Shown piece by piece: positions 43,465 to 53,108 of a stretch of 64,000 bases of DNA. Where the stretch lies: assembly GCF_000426665.1 (NCBI RefSeq), contig NZ_AUFU01000007.1, positions 62,001-126,000 of the forward strand. Direction: 5' to 3'. Position numbers and translations under genes: made by a program. Numbering within the stretch: position 1 is the first letter of the stretch; the number at the start of each line of letters is the position of its first letter. Source of the DNA: Centipeda artemidis DSM 19719. Its GTDB lineage: Bacteria > Bacillota > Negativicutes > Selenomonadales > Selenomonadaceae. The notes under the pieces are model-generated. The model did not search any database. It had not been told where the DNA came from and was given only the letters and a program-made list of their open reading frames with translations.

Positions 43465-43665
43465 CTAATTTTGATGAAGTGCACGGCGATATTTGATGGT
43501 ACGCCGCACAATTTCCTCCATCGGCTCCTCGACGATCAGCTTTTTGCCGTTGGTGAGCGTCACCACGGTATCCGGCGTCTCCTCAATGCTCTCGATGATT
43601 TCGGCATTGAGTACAAACTCCCCTTTTTTGTTCGTCTTGGAGTTGAACTTCGTCAGCATGATCAT
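43465..43665 (-). CDS. flbD: FlbD family flagellar protein
   Basis: 66 residues, the usual size. Reads MIMLTKFNSK, then FVLNAEIIESIEETPDTVVTL and the NGKKLIVEEP motif, all typical of the small FlbD family found in flagellar operons of Firmicutes and others. Role uncertain, perhaps C-ring or export linked. GGAGGGGAA precedes the ATG by eight bases or more. Confidence 0.9.
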   Translation of the reverse strand: MIMLTKFNSKTNKKGEFVLNAEIIESIEETPDTVVTLTNGKKLIVEEPMEEIVRRTIKYRRALHQN

Positions 43666-43705
43666 GACAGGCTTCCCCTCCGTTCCCCTCTTCAGTCACT
43701 CGTAA

Positions 43706-43731
43706 ATTTGCATATAAAAATACATGCAAAT
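43706..43731. promoter_or_regulatory. Perfect inverted repeat upstream of flbD
   Basis: ATTTGCAT-N10-ATGCAAAT, with 8-base arms in an AT-rich gap, 41 bases before the flbD start. Centre spacing of about 18 bases suits a dimeric regulator; it could also fold in RNA. I see no clear promoter for flbD in the gap. Confidence 0.45.
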
Positions 43732-43818
43732 GACTACCTGTATATTTTCGCCGTCGTCTTCTCTTTTCCTTTTTTTATGAGCGTTTTTTTCATGATAGCC
43801 TAAATATTTCCGTCCGCG

Positions 43819-44547
43819 TTATGTCAGCTGCGTTAAAAAATCAAGGGATCGCAGGGGATGCCCCGTCAGTTCCTGCACATGGGCGAGCACAATGCGCTCC
43901 GCCGCCATGAGCGTCGCGCCGCGCACGGAAAGGGGCGCAGGATGCGCCCAATTGAGCGCCGAAAGCCCCGTGAGCAGTTCCCGCAGTTCCGCCGGAAAGT
44001 CCGCCGCATCCGCCGTGCGGCACGAGGGACAGAGCGCGCCGCCCTCGCCTGCATGAAAGAACGCGTCGCCTGTAATCTCTGTGCCGCAGTGCAGACAGCG
44101 TTCATAGGTCTGACGAAGCCCCGCCGCAGAAAGAATTTGAAGCACGGCGGCAAGTGCGGCAACACGCGGATTGCGCCTCTCAAACGCCGTAAGAATCTCT
44201 GCGAGCCGGTCAAAGAACTGCTCGTCCGGTACCCCCTCGGGCAGGAACTCGCGCACGACCTCGGCGACAAAGGTTGCGTAGGCAAGCGCGGTGAGATCCG
44301 CCGAGAGTTTCGCATGATGCGCGCGGACAACTGCCGTCTTGACGGTCTCAAGCCGCGGTCCCTCCGCGAGCTGGAAATCGGCGTGGACAAACATCTGCAT
44401 CGCGCCTGCAAGTGCGCTGCGCGGTCTGCGGCAGCCGAATGCGGCGGCACGCAGCATCCCGCGCTCGCGCGTGAACACGGTCATCACCTTATCTGCCTCG
44501 CCCCAGTTCTTTGCGCCGAGTATGATACCCTCCGCCGTGTAGAGCAC
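43819..44547 (-). CDS. recO: DNA repair protein RecO
   Basis: 242 residues. N-terminal OB fold (about 1-80) and helical domain with a zinc knuckle CLHCG...CPSC (about 148-175). Loads RecA at gaps with RecR. Start GTG at 44547. Follows the DUF502 gene by three bases, after era, a common order. Confidence 0.93.
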   Translation of the reverse strand: MLYTAEGIILGAKNWGEADKVMTVFTRERGMLRAAAFGCRRPRSALAGAMQMFVHADFQLAEGPRLETVKTAVVRAHHAKLSADLTALAYATFVAEVVREFLPEGVPDEQFFDRLAEILTAFERRNPRVAALAAVLQILSAAGLRQTYERCLHCGTEITGDAFFHAGEGGALCPSCRTADAADFPAELRELLTGLSALNWAHPAPLSVRGATLMAAERIVLAHVQELTGHPLRSLDFLTQLT

Positions 44548-44550
44548 CGG

Positions 44551-45237
44551 CTATTCCTCCCGTGCCGCACGCTGTGCGGCCGCCTGCTCCGCTGCCTGCG
44601 CCGTCAGCTGCTCCATTTTTTTCTGCACCGCCTTCTGCGCCGCCGTCACGCGCGCGTCCGAGAGCGGCATCACCGCACCTGCCGTGAGCATGTACTGCAG
44701 CGCTTCTTCCTTTGGAATGTCGAGATCAACGACATCCTCTTCCGGTACGAGGATCGTCGTCCCCGAGGTCATATTGAGGCTCCACGGCACAAAGACGCAG
44801 ATGTATTTCGTCTCGCCCATCGCCTGCTGAAACCGCGGCGGGAGGTCGGACATGACGAACCCGAGCGCACGTGCCCCTTGGAACGGCACATGCACGACGC
44901 GCTTGAAGTTGCTGCTCGAGTCAAGCACCGCCTCGGAGAGTCGCTTTACACTCGTGTAGACGAATTTCACAAACGGAATCGTCCCGATCATATTCTCGCC
45001 GAAGGAGATGACAGAGGCGATCACCCAGTTCGTCGACGCCCAGCCGACCGCATAGATAACGGCGACGAGCGTAATGATGCCCATGCCCGGGAAGTAGAAC
45101 GGCAGATACTGCCCGAGCACGCCCTCGGTGAAGCGCAGCGTCCACTCGATGACAAAGACCGTGATGATGAGCGGCACAATGACCAAAAGCCCGTTGACAA
45201 AGCGGCGCGAGGCTCTGTTTACCGCTTTGCGGTACAT
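44551..45237 (-). CDS. DUF502 family membrane protein
   Basis: 228 residues. Two membrane helices (about 15-37 and 50-72) and a cytoplasmic domain of the DUF502 family (IPFVKFVYTSVKRLSEAV, PFQGARALGFVMS). Function unknown; it often sits beside era and recO. The Ala/Gln-rich C-terminus is probably a disordered helix. Confidence 0.85.
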   Translation of the reverse strand: MYRKAVNRASRRFVNGLLVIVPLIITVFVIEWTLRFTEGVLGQYLPFYFPGMGIITLVAVIYAVGWASTNWVIASVISFGENMIGTIPFVKFVYTSVKRLSEAVLDSSSNFKRVVHVPFQGARALGFVMSDLPPRFQQAMGETKYICVFVPWSLNMTSGTTILVPEEDVVDLDIPKEEALQYMLTAGAVMPLSDARVTAAQKAVQKKMEQLTAQAAEQAAAQRAAREE

Positions 45238-45273
45238 GCGGTTCAGCGTAATTTTCCTCTCCTCCCCTCTTCC

Positions 45274-46170
45274 CTAATCGTCTCCCGAAAGACCGAACTC
45301 CCGCAGCGCGCTTTCGCGATTGCGCCAGTCCCTGCGCGTCTTAACCCAAAGGTCGAGGTAGACCTTCGCGCCGAGCAGCGTCTCGATGTCCGCGCGCGCC
45401 CGCGCGCCGATTGTCCGCAGGAGCGCCCCGCGCGCGCCGATGACGATCCCCTTCTGCGACTCGCGTTCGACATAGATAACGGCGCGGACGTAGACATCGC
45501 CCTTCGCGCGCGTCGTGATCTCCTCGATGTCCACGGCAACGGCGTGCGGGATCTCGTCCCGCGTCAGCTCGAGTGCCTTTTCCCGCACGAGTTCGGCGAT
45601 GATGAGACGCTCCGGCTGATCCGTGACCATATCCTCCGGGTAGTAGCGCGGTCCCTCGGGCAGATGTTTTTTGATCTCGTCGAGGAGCGCCGCGAGATTT
45701 TCCTCCGCCCGTGCCGAGATGGGAACGATCCCTGCAAAGTCGTACGTTTTGGCATAGCTCGCAATGATCGGCAGTGTCTCTTCGCGGCGCAGGAGGTCGA
45801 TCTTATTCACCGCGAGGAGCACCGGGACGCGGACTTTTTCGAGCTGTTTGAGAATGTACTGCTCGCCTGTGCCCATTTTCTCAGTCGCGTCCACAACGAA
45901 CACAACGACGTCCACGCCGTGAAGCGCCCCCTCGGTTGCCTTTGCCATATGGCTGCCGAGCTTGTGCTTCGGCTTGTGTACGCCGGGCGTGTCGAGGAAG
46001 ATGACCTGTGCGTCCTCCTGCGTCAGGATGCAGAGGATGCGGCTGCGCGTCGTCTGCGGCTTGTCGCTCATGATGGCGATCTTTTGCCCGATGAGCGCGT
46101 TGATGAGTGTGGACTTGCCGACGTTCGGACGCCCGATGACGGCGGCAAAGCCCGATTTATAATGATTCAT
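45274..46170 (-). CDS. era: GTPase Era
   Basis: 298 residues. G1 GRPNVGKST near 14, G3 DTPGVHKPK near 60, G4 NKID, and a C-terminal KH domain with [22 protein letters not shown]. Matures the 30S subunit by binding the 16S 3' end. Overlaps the ybeY stop by four bases. Confidence 0.96.
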   Translation of the reverse strand: MNHYKSGFAAVIGRPNVGKSTLINALIGQKIAIMSDKPQTTRSRILCILTQEDAQVIFLDTPGVHKPKHKLGSHMAKATEGALHGVDVVVFVVDATEKMGTGEQYILKQLEKVRVPVLLAVNKIDLLRREETLPIIASYAKTYDFAGIVPISARAEENLAALLDEIKKHLPEGPRYYPEDMVTDQPERLIIAELVREKALELTRDEIPHAVAVDIEEITTRAKGDVYVRAVIYVERESQKGIVIGARGALLRTIGARARADIETLLGAKVYLDLWVKTRRDWRNRESALREFGLSGDD

Positions 46171-46631
46171 CGCCCTATCCCCAATGCCTCCATGACATGC
46201 CGCTGCTCCTCCTCCATCTCCGCGCGCTCGGCGTCCTCCATATGGTCGTAGCCGAGGAGGTGCAGCATCCCGTGCACGGTGAGAAAGGAGAGCTCGCGCA
46301 GATAGCTGTGCCCGTATTCCTCCGCCTGCGCCCGCGCACGCTCGAGCGAGATCACGAGATCGCCGAGCACATCGCCCGCAGGATCGTCTAAAATCTCCGG
46401 CTCTTCGCTCTCCATGAGGGCAAAGGAAATGACGTCGGTCGGGCGGTCAACACCACGGTACTGCCTGTTGATCTCATGAATATAGGCGTCGTTCGTGAGC
46501 GTCACGCTCACCTCCGCGCCCTCGGTGCCGTAGAGACGTCCGACCGTTTCGACCGCACGGCGCACGGCGGCTTCGTCCCCGGGCGCGATGCACAGTCCTT
46601 CCGGCTGTGCGGAAATCGTAATCTCCATCAT
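46167..46631 (-). CDS. ybeY: Endoribonuclease YbeY
   Basis: 154 residues. Zinc motif [11 protein letters not shown] near 120 is diagnostic of YbeY, which trims 16S rRNA 3' ends and acts in ribosome quality control. ATG 46631 overlaps the phoH stop (ATGA); the frame is open further upstream, but without a site. Pairs with phoH, its usual partner. Confidence 0.94.
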   Translation of the reverse strand: MMEITISAQPEGLCIAPGDEAAVRRAVETVGRLYGTEGAEVSVTLTNDAYIHEINRQYRGVDRPTDVISFALMESEEPEILDDPAGDVLGDLVISLERARAQAEEYGHSYLRELSFLTVHGMLHLLGYDHMEDAERAEMEEEQRHVMEALGIGR

Positions 46632-47599
46632 ACGCGCTCCCGTCTCTTCTCCCATGCACCATATGCCTCAACGATGCGCGTCACGACCTCGTGCCGGATG
46701 ATGTCGACCGGCTCGAGTTTTACGATACCGACGCCCTTCACCCCGCGCAGGATTCTGCACGCCTGTTTCAGCCCCGATGCCGTGCCGCGCGGCAGATCGA
46801 CCTGCTCGAGGTCGCCCGTGACCACCATTCGGGAACCGAACCCGAGGCGCGTGAGGAACATCTTCATCTGCGCACCCGTCGTATTCTGCGCCTCGTCGAG
46901 AATGATGAACGCATCCTCGAGCGTTCGTCCGCGGATGTATGCGAGCGGCGCGACCTCGATGAGTCCGCGGCTCATCATCTTCTGGTACGCTTCCGCGCCG
47001 AGGATGTCTTGAAGCGCATCGTAAAGCGGGCGCAGGTAGGGATTGATCTTCTCCGTGAGATCGCCGGGCAAAAAGCCCAAATGCTCCCCGGCCTCGACGG
47101 CGGGGCGCGTAAGGATGATGCGGCTCACCTCGCGACTCCTGAGCGCCGCCACCGCCATAACGACGGCGAGATACGTCTTGCCTGTCCCCGCGGGACCGAC
47201 GCCGAGCGTCACGGCATTTCTGCGAATCGTACTCAGGTAGTCGCGCTGCCCTGCAGTCTTGGCGCGTACCGACTTCCCCTTTGCCGTCACAAGGAGCACC
47301 TCGGCGAAGAGACGGTGCAGCTCCTCTATGCGCCCTTCCTTGATGAGGCGCGCGCCGTACACCGCCTCATGCGTCGTTGGCTTTGTCCCCTGCTTATGAA
47401 GGAACAGCATCTCATCGACGAGTGTACGCACCGCCGCGACCTCCGCAGGTGCGCCCGTCACTGCAAGAGACATTCCCCTGCTGACGAACCCACAGTCAAA
47501 ATTCTCCTCCATGCTGCGCAGAACGGCATCGCGGTCGCCGAGTACGGCATACGCCTCCTCCTTGTTCTTGAACACAATCTCTGCTGTTGTTTCCTGCAA
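46628..47599 (-). CDS. phoH: PhoH family ATPase
   Basis: 323 residues. A KH-like N-terminal part and a PhoH domain with [11 protein letters not shown] near 135 (Walker A), [16 protein letters not shown] and VFLDEAQN-type Walker B ([10 protein letters not shown]). Thought to be an RNA helicase-like ATPase, often joined with YbeY. Start TTG at 47599, seven bases after GGAGG. Confidence 0.93.
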   Translation of the reverse strand: MQETTAEIVFKNKEEAYAVLGDRDAVLRSMEENFDCGFVSRGMSLAVTGAPAEVAAVRTLVDEMLFLHKQGTKPTTHEAVYGARLIKEGRIEELHRLFAEVLLVTAKGKSVRAKTAGQRDYLSTIRRNAVTLGVGPAGTGKTYLAVVMAVAALRSREVSRIILTRPAVEAGEHLGFLPGDLTEKINPYLRPLYDALQDILGAEAYQKMMSRGLIEVAPLAYIRGRTLEDAFIILDEAQNTTGAQMKMFLTRLGFGSRMVVTGDLEQVDLPRGTASGLKQACRILRGVKGVGIVKLEPVDIIRHEVVTRIVEAYGAWEKRRERV

Positions 47600-47638
47600 G
47601 TAGTATCCTCCCCGGCATCCCGTATTTTCAAGGTTTTC

Positions 47639-48268
47639 CTAAATAAAATATTCGATCGTATCGCCCGGCTCTCTGCGTGTCCGTGCGTCAAAGAGCAGCA
47701 CCGCCTCGCGGTCATCCGGTGCACCGAGTGCGTAGAGCTCGCGCGTCTCCCTGTTGAGACAGGAATACGGCACGATACGGTTGTATGCGTGCGGGTGCGC
47801 GCAGGTCACCGTCACGCCGTCACGCACGAACTCCGGCTCCGCTTCCTCCAAATAATAAGGATCAAAGAGGTAGATCCGATCCTCCTCCGCTCCCGTGATG
47901 AGCGCATAATGCTCCACCTCATAGAAGAGACGCACGACCGCCACACCACCGCGCACGAGGGCATCGTTGATGTCGCTGTCCCGCCCGACGCGGACACGGC
48001 ATCCCGCGATATAACGGCACGAGAGCGGGAACTCGGTCGCGCGGCTGAACCCCTCCAGCCAATTGGAGAGATACATCATCGCCATGCGCGACGTGCCCGC
48101 CTTGCACGCACGCCCATCCATACCGTAGCAGTCGAGCGAGTACAGCATAACGCTGCGGATGATCTCGGGCGGGATCTCCGCACGGTCAAAGAGGAAGCTC
48201 ATCGCATTCAGCAGCGCCGTCGGGCCGCAGTCATACTCCGACATCTGATAGCGCAGTGGGATCTTCAT
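47639..48268 (-). CDS. C39-like cysteine peptidase family protein
   Basis: 209 residues. Papain-like C39 pattern: catalytic Cys14 in YDCGPTALLNAM, His in EHYALITG near 123, and Asp in YLFDPYYLEE. No signal peptide, no ABC transporter part, no double-glycine cargo in the neighbourhood. Overlaps the EamA gene by four bases. It may be a housekeeping peptidase or an intracellular peptide processor; target unknown. Confidence 0.75.
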   Translation of the reverse strand: MKIPLRYQMSEYDCGPTALLNAMSFLFDRAEIPPEIIRSVMLYSLDCYGMDGRACKAGTSRMAMMYLSNWLEGFSRATEFPLSCRYIAGCRVRVGRDSDINDALVRGGVAVVRLFYEVEHYALITGAEEDRIYLFDPYYLEEAEPEFVRDGVTVTCAHPHAYNRIVPYSCLNRETRELYALGAPDDREAVLLFDARTRREPGDTIEYFI

Positions 48269-49170
48269 GCGGCTCTCCTCTTCTTTTGCAGATTCGGCAC
48301 GGCAATCGCCGCTACGACAAGGAAAATACCGAGCACCTGCATCGGTACAAAATGCGTGTCAAAGATAATATACGCAAAGAGCACGCTCGCCACTGGCTCG
48401 ATCGTCGCCGTGATCGCCGCCTCCTCGGGCGAGAGCCAGCGCAGCCCCGCGTTGAACGTAAAGAACGCCACTACCGTACCAAGCACCACGATGACAAAGA
48501 GATCAAGCGTCGTCTGCGGCGTAAAGAAACTTGGAATCTCCGTCACCGCATGTGTGACGGGGAGCAGCGACAGCCCGCCCATCAGCATACAGACGGCGAG
48601 CAGGAAGAATCGGTCAAAGAGATGCAGCAGATGCACGGGGTAAATCATTGCAAACGTGAACGTCACCGCCGAAGCAAGACTCCACAGAACGCAGGCAATC
48701 GGCACGGACAGTCGTTCGGGATTGCCGCCCGTCACGAGCAGGAACACGCCCGTGACCGCCGCCGCAACCGTCACCATTTCCATATGCGATGGGATACGGT
48801 GATGCCGTAGCGCCATATAGAGGATCATGATGACGGGCGACGTATAGGTGATGACCGTCGTCGCCGCTGCGTCGCCCGCCGCGATCCCCTCAAAATACGT
48901 ATACTGTACCGACATGATGCCGATGACGCCAAAGATCGCAAGTTTGATCAAAATCCGCGGATTGCGCCGCAGAGAGCGCAAACCGCGCCTAAGCCCCCCG
49001 CTCCACCATGCAAGCAGGAAAAACAGACTGCTCGAGAGGAACAGCCGCACCTGCGTCAGTTCAAGAGGAGCATGCGTTGACTGCGTATAGAAATGCTGCG
49101 CCGCCGTACCGCTCGCCGCCCACATGACACCGGCGATGAGTACGAACAGAATCGCCGTGACATGTGGCAT
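48265..49170 (-). CDS. EamA/DMT superfamily transporter
   Basis: 301 residues with ten membrane helices in two EamA repeats (about 5-140 and 150-290). Drug/metabolite exporter fold; the substrate is not readable. Between glmM and the C39-like gene and translationally coupled to the latter, which may mean that they act on the same peptide or metabolite, though that is weak inference. Confidence 0.87.
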   Translation of the reverse strand: MPHVTAILFVLIAGVMWAASGTAAQHFYTQSTHAPLELTQVRLFLSSSLFFLLAWWSGGLRRGLRSLRRNPRILIKLAIFGVIGIMSVQYTYFEGIAAGDAAATTVITYTSPVIMILYMALRHHRIPSHMEMVTVAAAVTGVFLLVTGGNPERLSVPIACVLWSLASAVTFTFAMIYPVHLLHLFDRFFLLAVCMLMGGLSLLPVTHAVTEIPSFFTPQTTLDLFVIVVLGTVVAFFTFNAGLRWLSPEEAAITATIEPVASVLFAYIIFDTHFVPMQVLGIFLVVAAIAVPNLQKKRRAA

Positions 49171-49176
49171 AATGCG

Positions 49177-50532
49177 TTACGCCTCCCCCTGCTCCCGCAA
49201 TACAACATCTGCGATCGCGCCGCAGATCTCCTCAAGCTGTTTTTGATCCGTCCCCTCCGCCATCACGCGGATGAGCGGCTCCGTCCCCGAGGGACGCACG
49301 AGCACGCGCCCGTCCGCGCCGAGGCGTTCCTCTCCCGCACGGATCGCCGCGCGGATCGCCGTGTTCTCCGACCAGCCTTCCTTTGTCTTTACCCGCACGT
49401 TGACGAGGAGCTGCGGATAGGTCGTCATGAGCGCATTCAGCTCGGATGCCTTTTCCCCGCTGCGTTTGAGCGCTGCAAGCACCTGCAGCGCCGTCACAAG
49501 GCCGTCGCCCGTCGTGCCGTAGTCGGCAAAGATGATATGCCCCGACTGCTCGCCGCCGATGGTATAGCCGCTGCGGCGCATCGCCTCGAGCACATAGCGG
49601 TCGCCGACCTGCGTCACCTCGACGTGCCCGCCGAGCGCCTCGATTGCCTTATGAAATCCGATATTCGCCATGACCGTTGAGACCACGGTCTTATGCGGAA
49701 GTCTCCCGGCACGCAGCATCTCTCCCGCGCACGCCACAAGGATGTGGTCACCGTCGATGAGCGCCCCTGTTTCATCGAGACAGAGACAGCGATCCGCGTC
49801 GCCGTCGTGGGCGATGCCGATGTCCGCGCCTGTTTCAAGCACCGTACGGCGCAGGGAGTCCAAATGTGTCGAGCCGCAGTTGTCGTTGATGTTGACACCG
49901 TTCGGGAGCGCATGAATGACCTTAAGCTCCGCGCCGAGCGCGCGCAGCACCTTCGGCATTGCCTCATATGCCGCGCCGTTCGCGCAGTCGAGTACGATCT
50001 TCATGCCGTCGAGCCGCTGCGGGCAGGTGCCGACGACATAGTCCACATACTGATTGACGAGATCGTTCCGGCGCTCTACCGTACCGACATGCCGCCCTGT
50101 AGGACGCGCTGCGTCGTCGCCCGCTTCGATCCGCCGAACGAGCGCCTCGAGTTCGTCCTCCACTGCATCCGGGAGCTTATAGCCGTCGCCGCCAAAGAAC
50201 TTGATGCCGTTGTCGCCGAACGGATTGTGCGACGCCGAGATCACAATGCCCGCCTGCGTCCGGTGTTTGTGCGCAAGGTAGGCGATGGCAGGCGTCGGAA
50301 CAATGCCCGCAAGGATCGCAACACCGCCCGCCGAGCAGATGCCCGCCGTGAGCGCCGCCTCGAACATCTCGCCCGAGATGCGCGTATCCCGACCGATCAG
50401 GATGCGCGGACGCGCCTCTTCATGCGCGCCGAAGTAAAGCGTCGCCGCGCGCCCGAGCCGATATGCCAGCTCCGGTGACAGCTCCGTATTTGCCTCGCCG
50501 CGCACGCCGTCCGTCCCAAATAATCTCAACAT
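49177..50532 (-). CDS. glmM: Phosphoglucosamine mutase GlmM
   Basis: 451 residues. Active-site Ser in ISASHNPFGDNG near 103, metal loop DGDADR near 243, sugar loop GGEQSGH and phosphate loop RPSGTEPLIRVM near the end. Makes glucosamine-1-phosphate for peptidoglycan and LPS. In Firmicutes GlmM also binds and inhibits CdaA, encoded upstream in this group. Confidence 0.96.
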   Translation of the reverse strand: MLRLFGTDGVRGEANTELSPELAYRLGRAATLYFGAHEEARPRILIGRDTRISGEMFEAALTAGICSAGGVAILAGIVPTPAIAYLAHKHRTQAGIVISASHNPFGDNGIKFFGGDGYKLPDAVEDELEALVRRIEAGDDAARPTGRHVGTVERRNDLVNQYVDYVVGTCPQRLDGMKIVLDCANGAAYEAMPKVLRALGAELKVIHALPNGVNINDNCGSTHLDSLRRTVLETGADIGIAHDGDADRCLCLDETGALIDGDHILVACAGEMLRAGRLPHKTVVSTVMANIGFHKAIEALGGHVEVTQVGDRYVLEAMRRSGYTIGGEQSGHIIFADYGTTGDGLVTALQVLAALKRSGEKASELNALMTTYPQLLVNVRVKTKEGWSENTAIRAAIRAGEERLGADGRVLVRPSGTEPLIRVMAEGTDQKQLEEICGAIADVVLREQGEA

Positions 50533-50574
50533 TAACAGCCCCTTATTCTCAGGTTATGATTGCTCTTCCATAAT

Positions 50575-52179
50575 CTACTGTATCTGCGTCAAAAAAGCAA
50601 GCGCGGCTTTCATTCCATCGAGCGCCGCGCTCATGATGCCGCCCGCGTAGCCCGCCCCCTCGCCGATCGGGTACAGCCCTGCCGTCCCCTCCGCCTGCAT
50701 CGTGCATGCATCGCGCAGGATGCGGCAGGGCGCGGAAGAGCGCGACTCAACGCCCGTCAGGGGAATGTCCGCCGCGCCAAAGCCCGGGATGCGACGCTCC
50801 CAATGTACGAGTGCGCGCGCAAGCGCGCCCGCGGCGAACGCGGGCAGCACCTCATGCAGATCGGCGGGGCGCACGCCCGGCGCATAGGTCGGCGCGACGG
50901 CAAAGTCACGCGTCCCCGTCCGCCCCGCGAGGAAATCCCCGACGGACTGCACAGGGGCGCAATAATCGCCGCTGCCCGCACGGAACGCACTACGTTCAAG
51001 TTCACGCTGCAATCGGATACCGCCGAGCACGTCGCCGTTCCAATCCGCAGGACTTACCTGCACGAGAAGCGCACTGTTCGCCGTCCCGGAGTTGCGGCGG
51101 TAATTGCTCATGCCGTTCGTCGCGAGCATTCCCTGTTCCGATGCCGCCGCGACCACCATGCCGCCCGGGCACATGCAGAACGAGTAGACGCCGCGTCCGG
51201 CCGTATCGTCGCGGTAGGTCAGCGCATAGTCGGCGGCGGGCAGCAGTTCATAGTCCGCCGCGCCGTACTGCATCCGATCGATAAACGCCTGCGGATGCTC
51301 GATGCGCACGCCGACGGCGAACGGCTTTGCCGTCATGGCAAGTCCCGCCGCATGGAGCATCGCATAGGTATCGCGTGCCGAATGCCCGATGCCGAGGAAT
51401 ACCGTGTCCGCCGGGATGCGCTCCGCTTCGTTCACGACGACAGCCGCAATGCGCCCGTCCTTTCGCTCAACACCTGTCACCTGCGTCTCAAATCGCACTG
51501 TGCCGCCGCATCGTATGATTTCGGCGCGCAGATTTTTCACGACCGTACGCAGGATGTCCGTCCCGATGTGCGGTTTTTGGAGCACACGGATTTCCTCGGG
51601 TGCGCCCGCCGCGATAAACGCCTCGATGATGGCACGCATCCGCGGATCGCCGCTGCGTGCCGTGAGCTTCCCGTCGGAGAACGTCCCCGCGCCGCCCTCG
51701 CCGAACTGCACGTTGGACAGAGGATCAAGCCGCCCCGTTTTCCAAAACACCGCCACGTCCTGCGTACGGCGGTCGACGTCGCGCCCGCGTTCGAGGACAA
51801 TCGGCGCCGCCCCCGCTTGTGCAAGCACCCACGCGGCAAAGATACCCGCGGGGCCAAATCCCACAACGACAGGGCGATGCGCACTGCGCACCGTAAAAAT
51901 GCCCGGCGGCAGGAGCTCCATAGGATTCTCATCCGGCGCAGGAGCAATATCCTTATCTTTTCTATGTTTCCGGAGAACGGCGCGCTCGTCGTCCACCTGC
52001 ACGTCGAGCATATAGACCCACACGATCGGCGCGCCGCGGTAACAGCGTGCGTCAAGCGCCTTATGAGCGACAAACACCCCGCGCACAGCTCGGGTCGGCA
52101 GCGAAAGCCGCTCTGCCGCAATCATTGCGAGGGGCTGCGCTGCATCGTAGGGAACGCGCAGATTTTTGATGCGGATCAT
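50575..52179 (-). CDS. FAD-dependent oxidoreductase in the cdaA-glmM group
   Basis: 534 residues. N-terminal region (about 1-90) of alpha/beta type, then a Rossmann FAD-binding motif VGFGPAGIFAAWVL near 105-118, E near 127, and a second dinucleotide region later with GIGHSARDT and GEGAGYAGG near the C-terminus. It belongs to the uncharacterised FAD-dependent dehydrogenase group (COG2509 type). It begins inside the cdaR stop and lies before glmM, an insertion into a usually compact operon. Substrate unknown. Confidence 0.85.
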   Translation of the reverse strand: MIRIKNLRVPYDAAQPLAMIAAERLSLPTRAVRGVFVAHKALDARCYRGAPIVWVYMLDVQVDDERAVLRKHRKDKDIAPAPDENPMELLPPGIFTVRSAHRPVVVGFGPAGIFAAWVLAQAGAAPIVLERGRDVDRRTQDVAVFWKTGRLDPLSNVQFGEGGAGTFSDGKLTARSGDPRMRAIIEAFIAAGAPEEIRVLQKPHIGTDILRTVVKNLRAEIIRCGGTVRFETQVTGVERKDGRIAAVVVNEAERIPADTVFLGIGHSARDTYAMLHAAGLAMTAKPFAVGVRIEHPQAFIDRMQYGAADYELLPAADYALTYRDDTAGRGVYSFCMCPGGMVVAAASEQGMLATNGMSNYRRNSGTANSALLVQVSPADWNGDVLGGIRLQRELERSAFRAGSGDYCAPVQSVGDFLAGRTGTRDFAVAPTYAPGVRPADLHEVLPAFAAGALARALVHWERRIPGFGAADIPLTGVESRSSAPCRILRDACTMQAEGTAGLYPIGEGAGYAGGIMSAALDGMKAALAFLTQIQ

Positions 52180-53108
52180 CTCATCGCTCCGACCTTAATC
52201 TCTACGGTCACATTCGGATCCGTCACCGTAACCCCTGCGGGCAGGCGAAGCTGCACGCGGCGCGTCTCGTTTTCCTTGACATCCGCGAGCGAGATCTCCT
52301 CCGTATCGATGCTCGTGATGGATTTGAGCACGTCTTCTGCGCCTGCAATCTCGATGCGCGTCGGCGCGGCGGTGATGCTTTCGAGCTTCAGATTCGGTGA
52401 GAGATCGCTCTGCGCTTTGACCTTGATCTCTACCACCTTGCGCGTGAGGCCGCGCGCAAGCTTCACCGCGATCTCCGTTTGGCTCGGCGAGACGACGACC
52501 TCGGAGGACTCACGCCCGTCGCTGTTCATCGCAAGAAGCGGTGCTGCCACGGAAAAATCCTGCCCCTGCCCGCCGAGATTCACATGTGCCACGATACGTG
52601 TCACACGATCCACCTCGGAGCGCGGCCCTTCGACCGTCGCCGCCGCAACGGTCTGTGAAATCTTGTCTACGGCGACGCCGCTTGCCGGCGTGCCGCTCGT
52701 CATCACATCCACCTTAAACGACTTCTGCACAATACGGTCAAGAGAGACCGTAATTTTATCGGGCGACGTGCTGATGAGCTCAAACCCGTATGGGATTGTC
52801 GTCTCCACCGGATAATTTTTATCTCCCTCCGCGTAGTCCGCGAAATTCAACTTGGCGTGGAAATCGCCGCGATCCGCCGCGACAAATGCCGAACGCGGCG
52901 CACGCACACGGATCGTTACCGTTTCGGCGGAGGCATGCATACGATACCCGTCGGGCGCATCCGCCATGGATACGGGAATCGAATAGCTGCCCTCGATCGC
53001 CGGATTTTGATCGTTCATCACATAGAGCCAAAGCAAAATGGCAATGACGAGCGCACAGATTTTCACGAGCAAATTGTGCTGCACTATATCTCGCAGAGCG
53101 TTCATCAT
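52176..53108 (-). CDS. cdaR: CdaA regulator CdaR (YbbR-domain protein)
   Basis: 310 residues. One membrane helix (about 15-32), then three YbbR repeats outside (about 40-300). CdaR modulates the diadenylate cyclase CdaA, whose gene ends four bases inside this start. GGAGG precedes a double ATG (53108/53105). Confidence 0.9.
   Translation of the reverse strand: MMNALRDIVQHNLLVKICALVIAILLWLYVMNDQNPAIEGSYSIPVSMADAPDGYRMHASAETVTIRVRAPRSAFVAADRGDFHAKLNFADYAEGDKNYPVETTIPYGFELISTSPDKITVSLDRIVQKSFKVDVMTSGTPASGVAVDKISQTVAAATVEGPRSEVDRVTRIVAHVNLGGQGQDFSVAAPLLAMNSDGRESSEVVVSPSQTEIAVKLARGLTRKVVEIKVKAQSDLSPNLKLESITAAPTRIEIAGAEDVLKSITSIDTEEISLADVKENETRRVQLRLPAGVTVTDPNVTVEIKVGAMR

Noticed and set aside
43858-46251. 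797-codon open frame on the plus strand
   Set aside because: Antisense to recO, the DUF502 gene and era, all clear families; long open antisense frames are common in this G+C-rich DNA. Product shows no domain.
50560-52815. 751-codon open frame on the plus strand
   Set aside because: Antisense to the FAD oxidoreductase and cdaR; basic, no recognisable domain.
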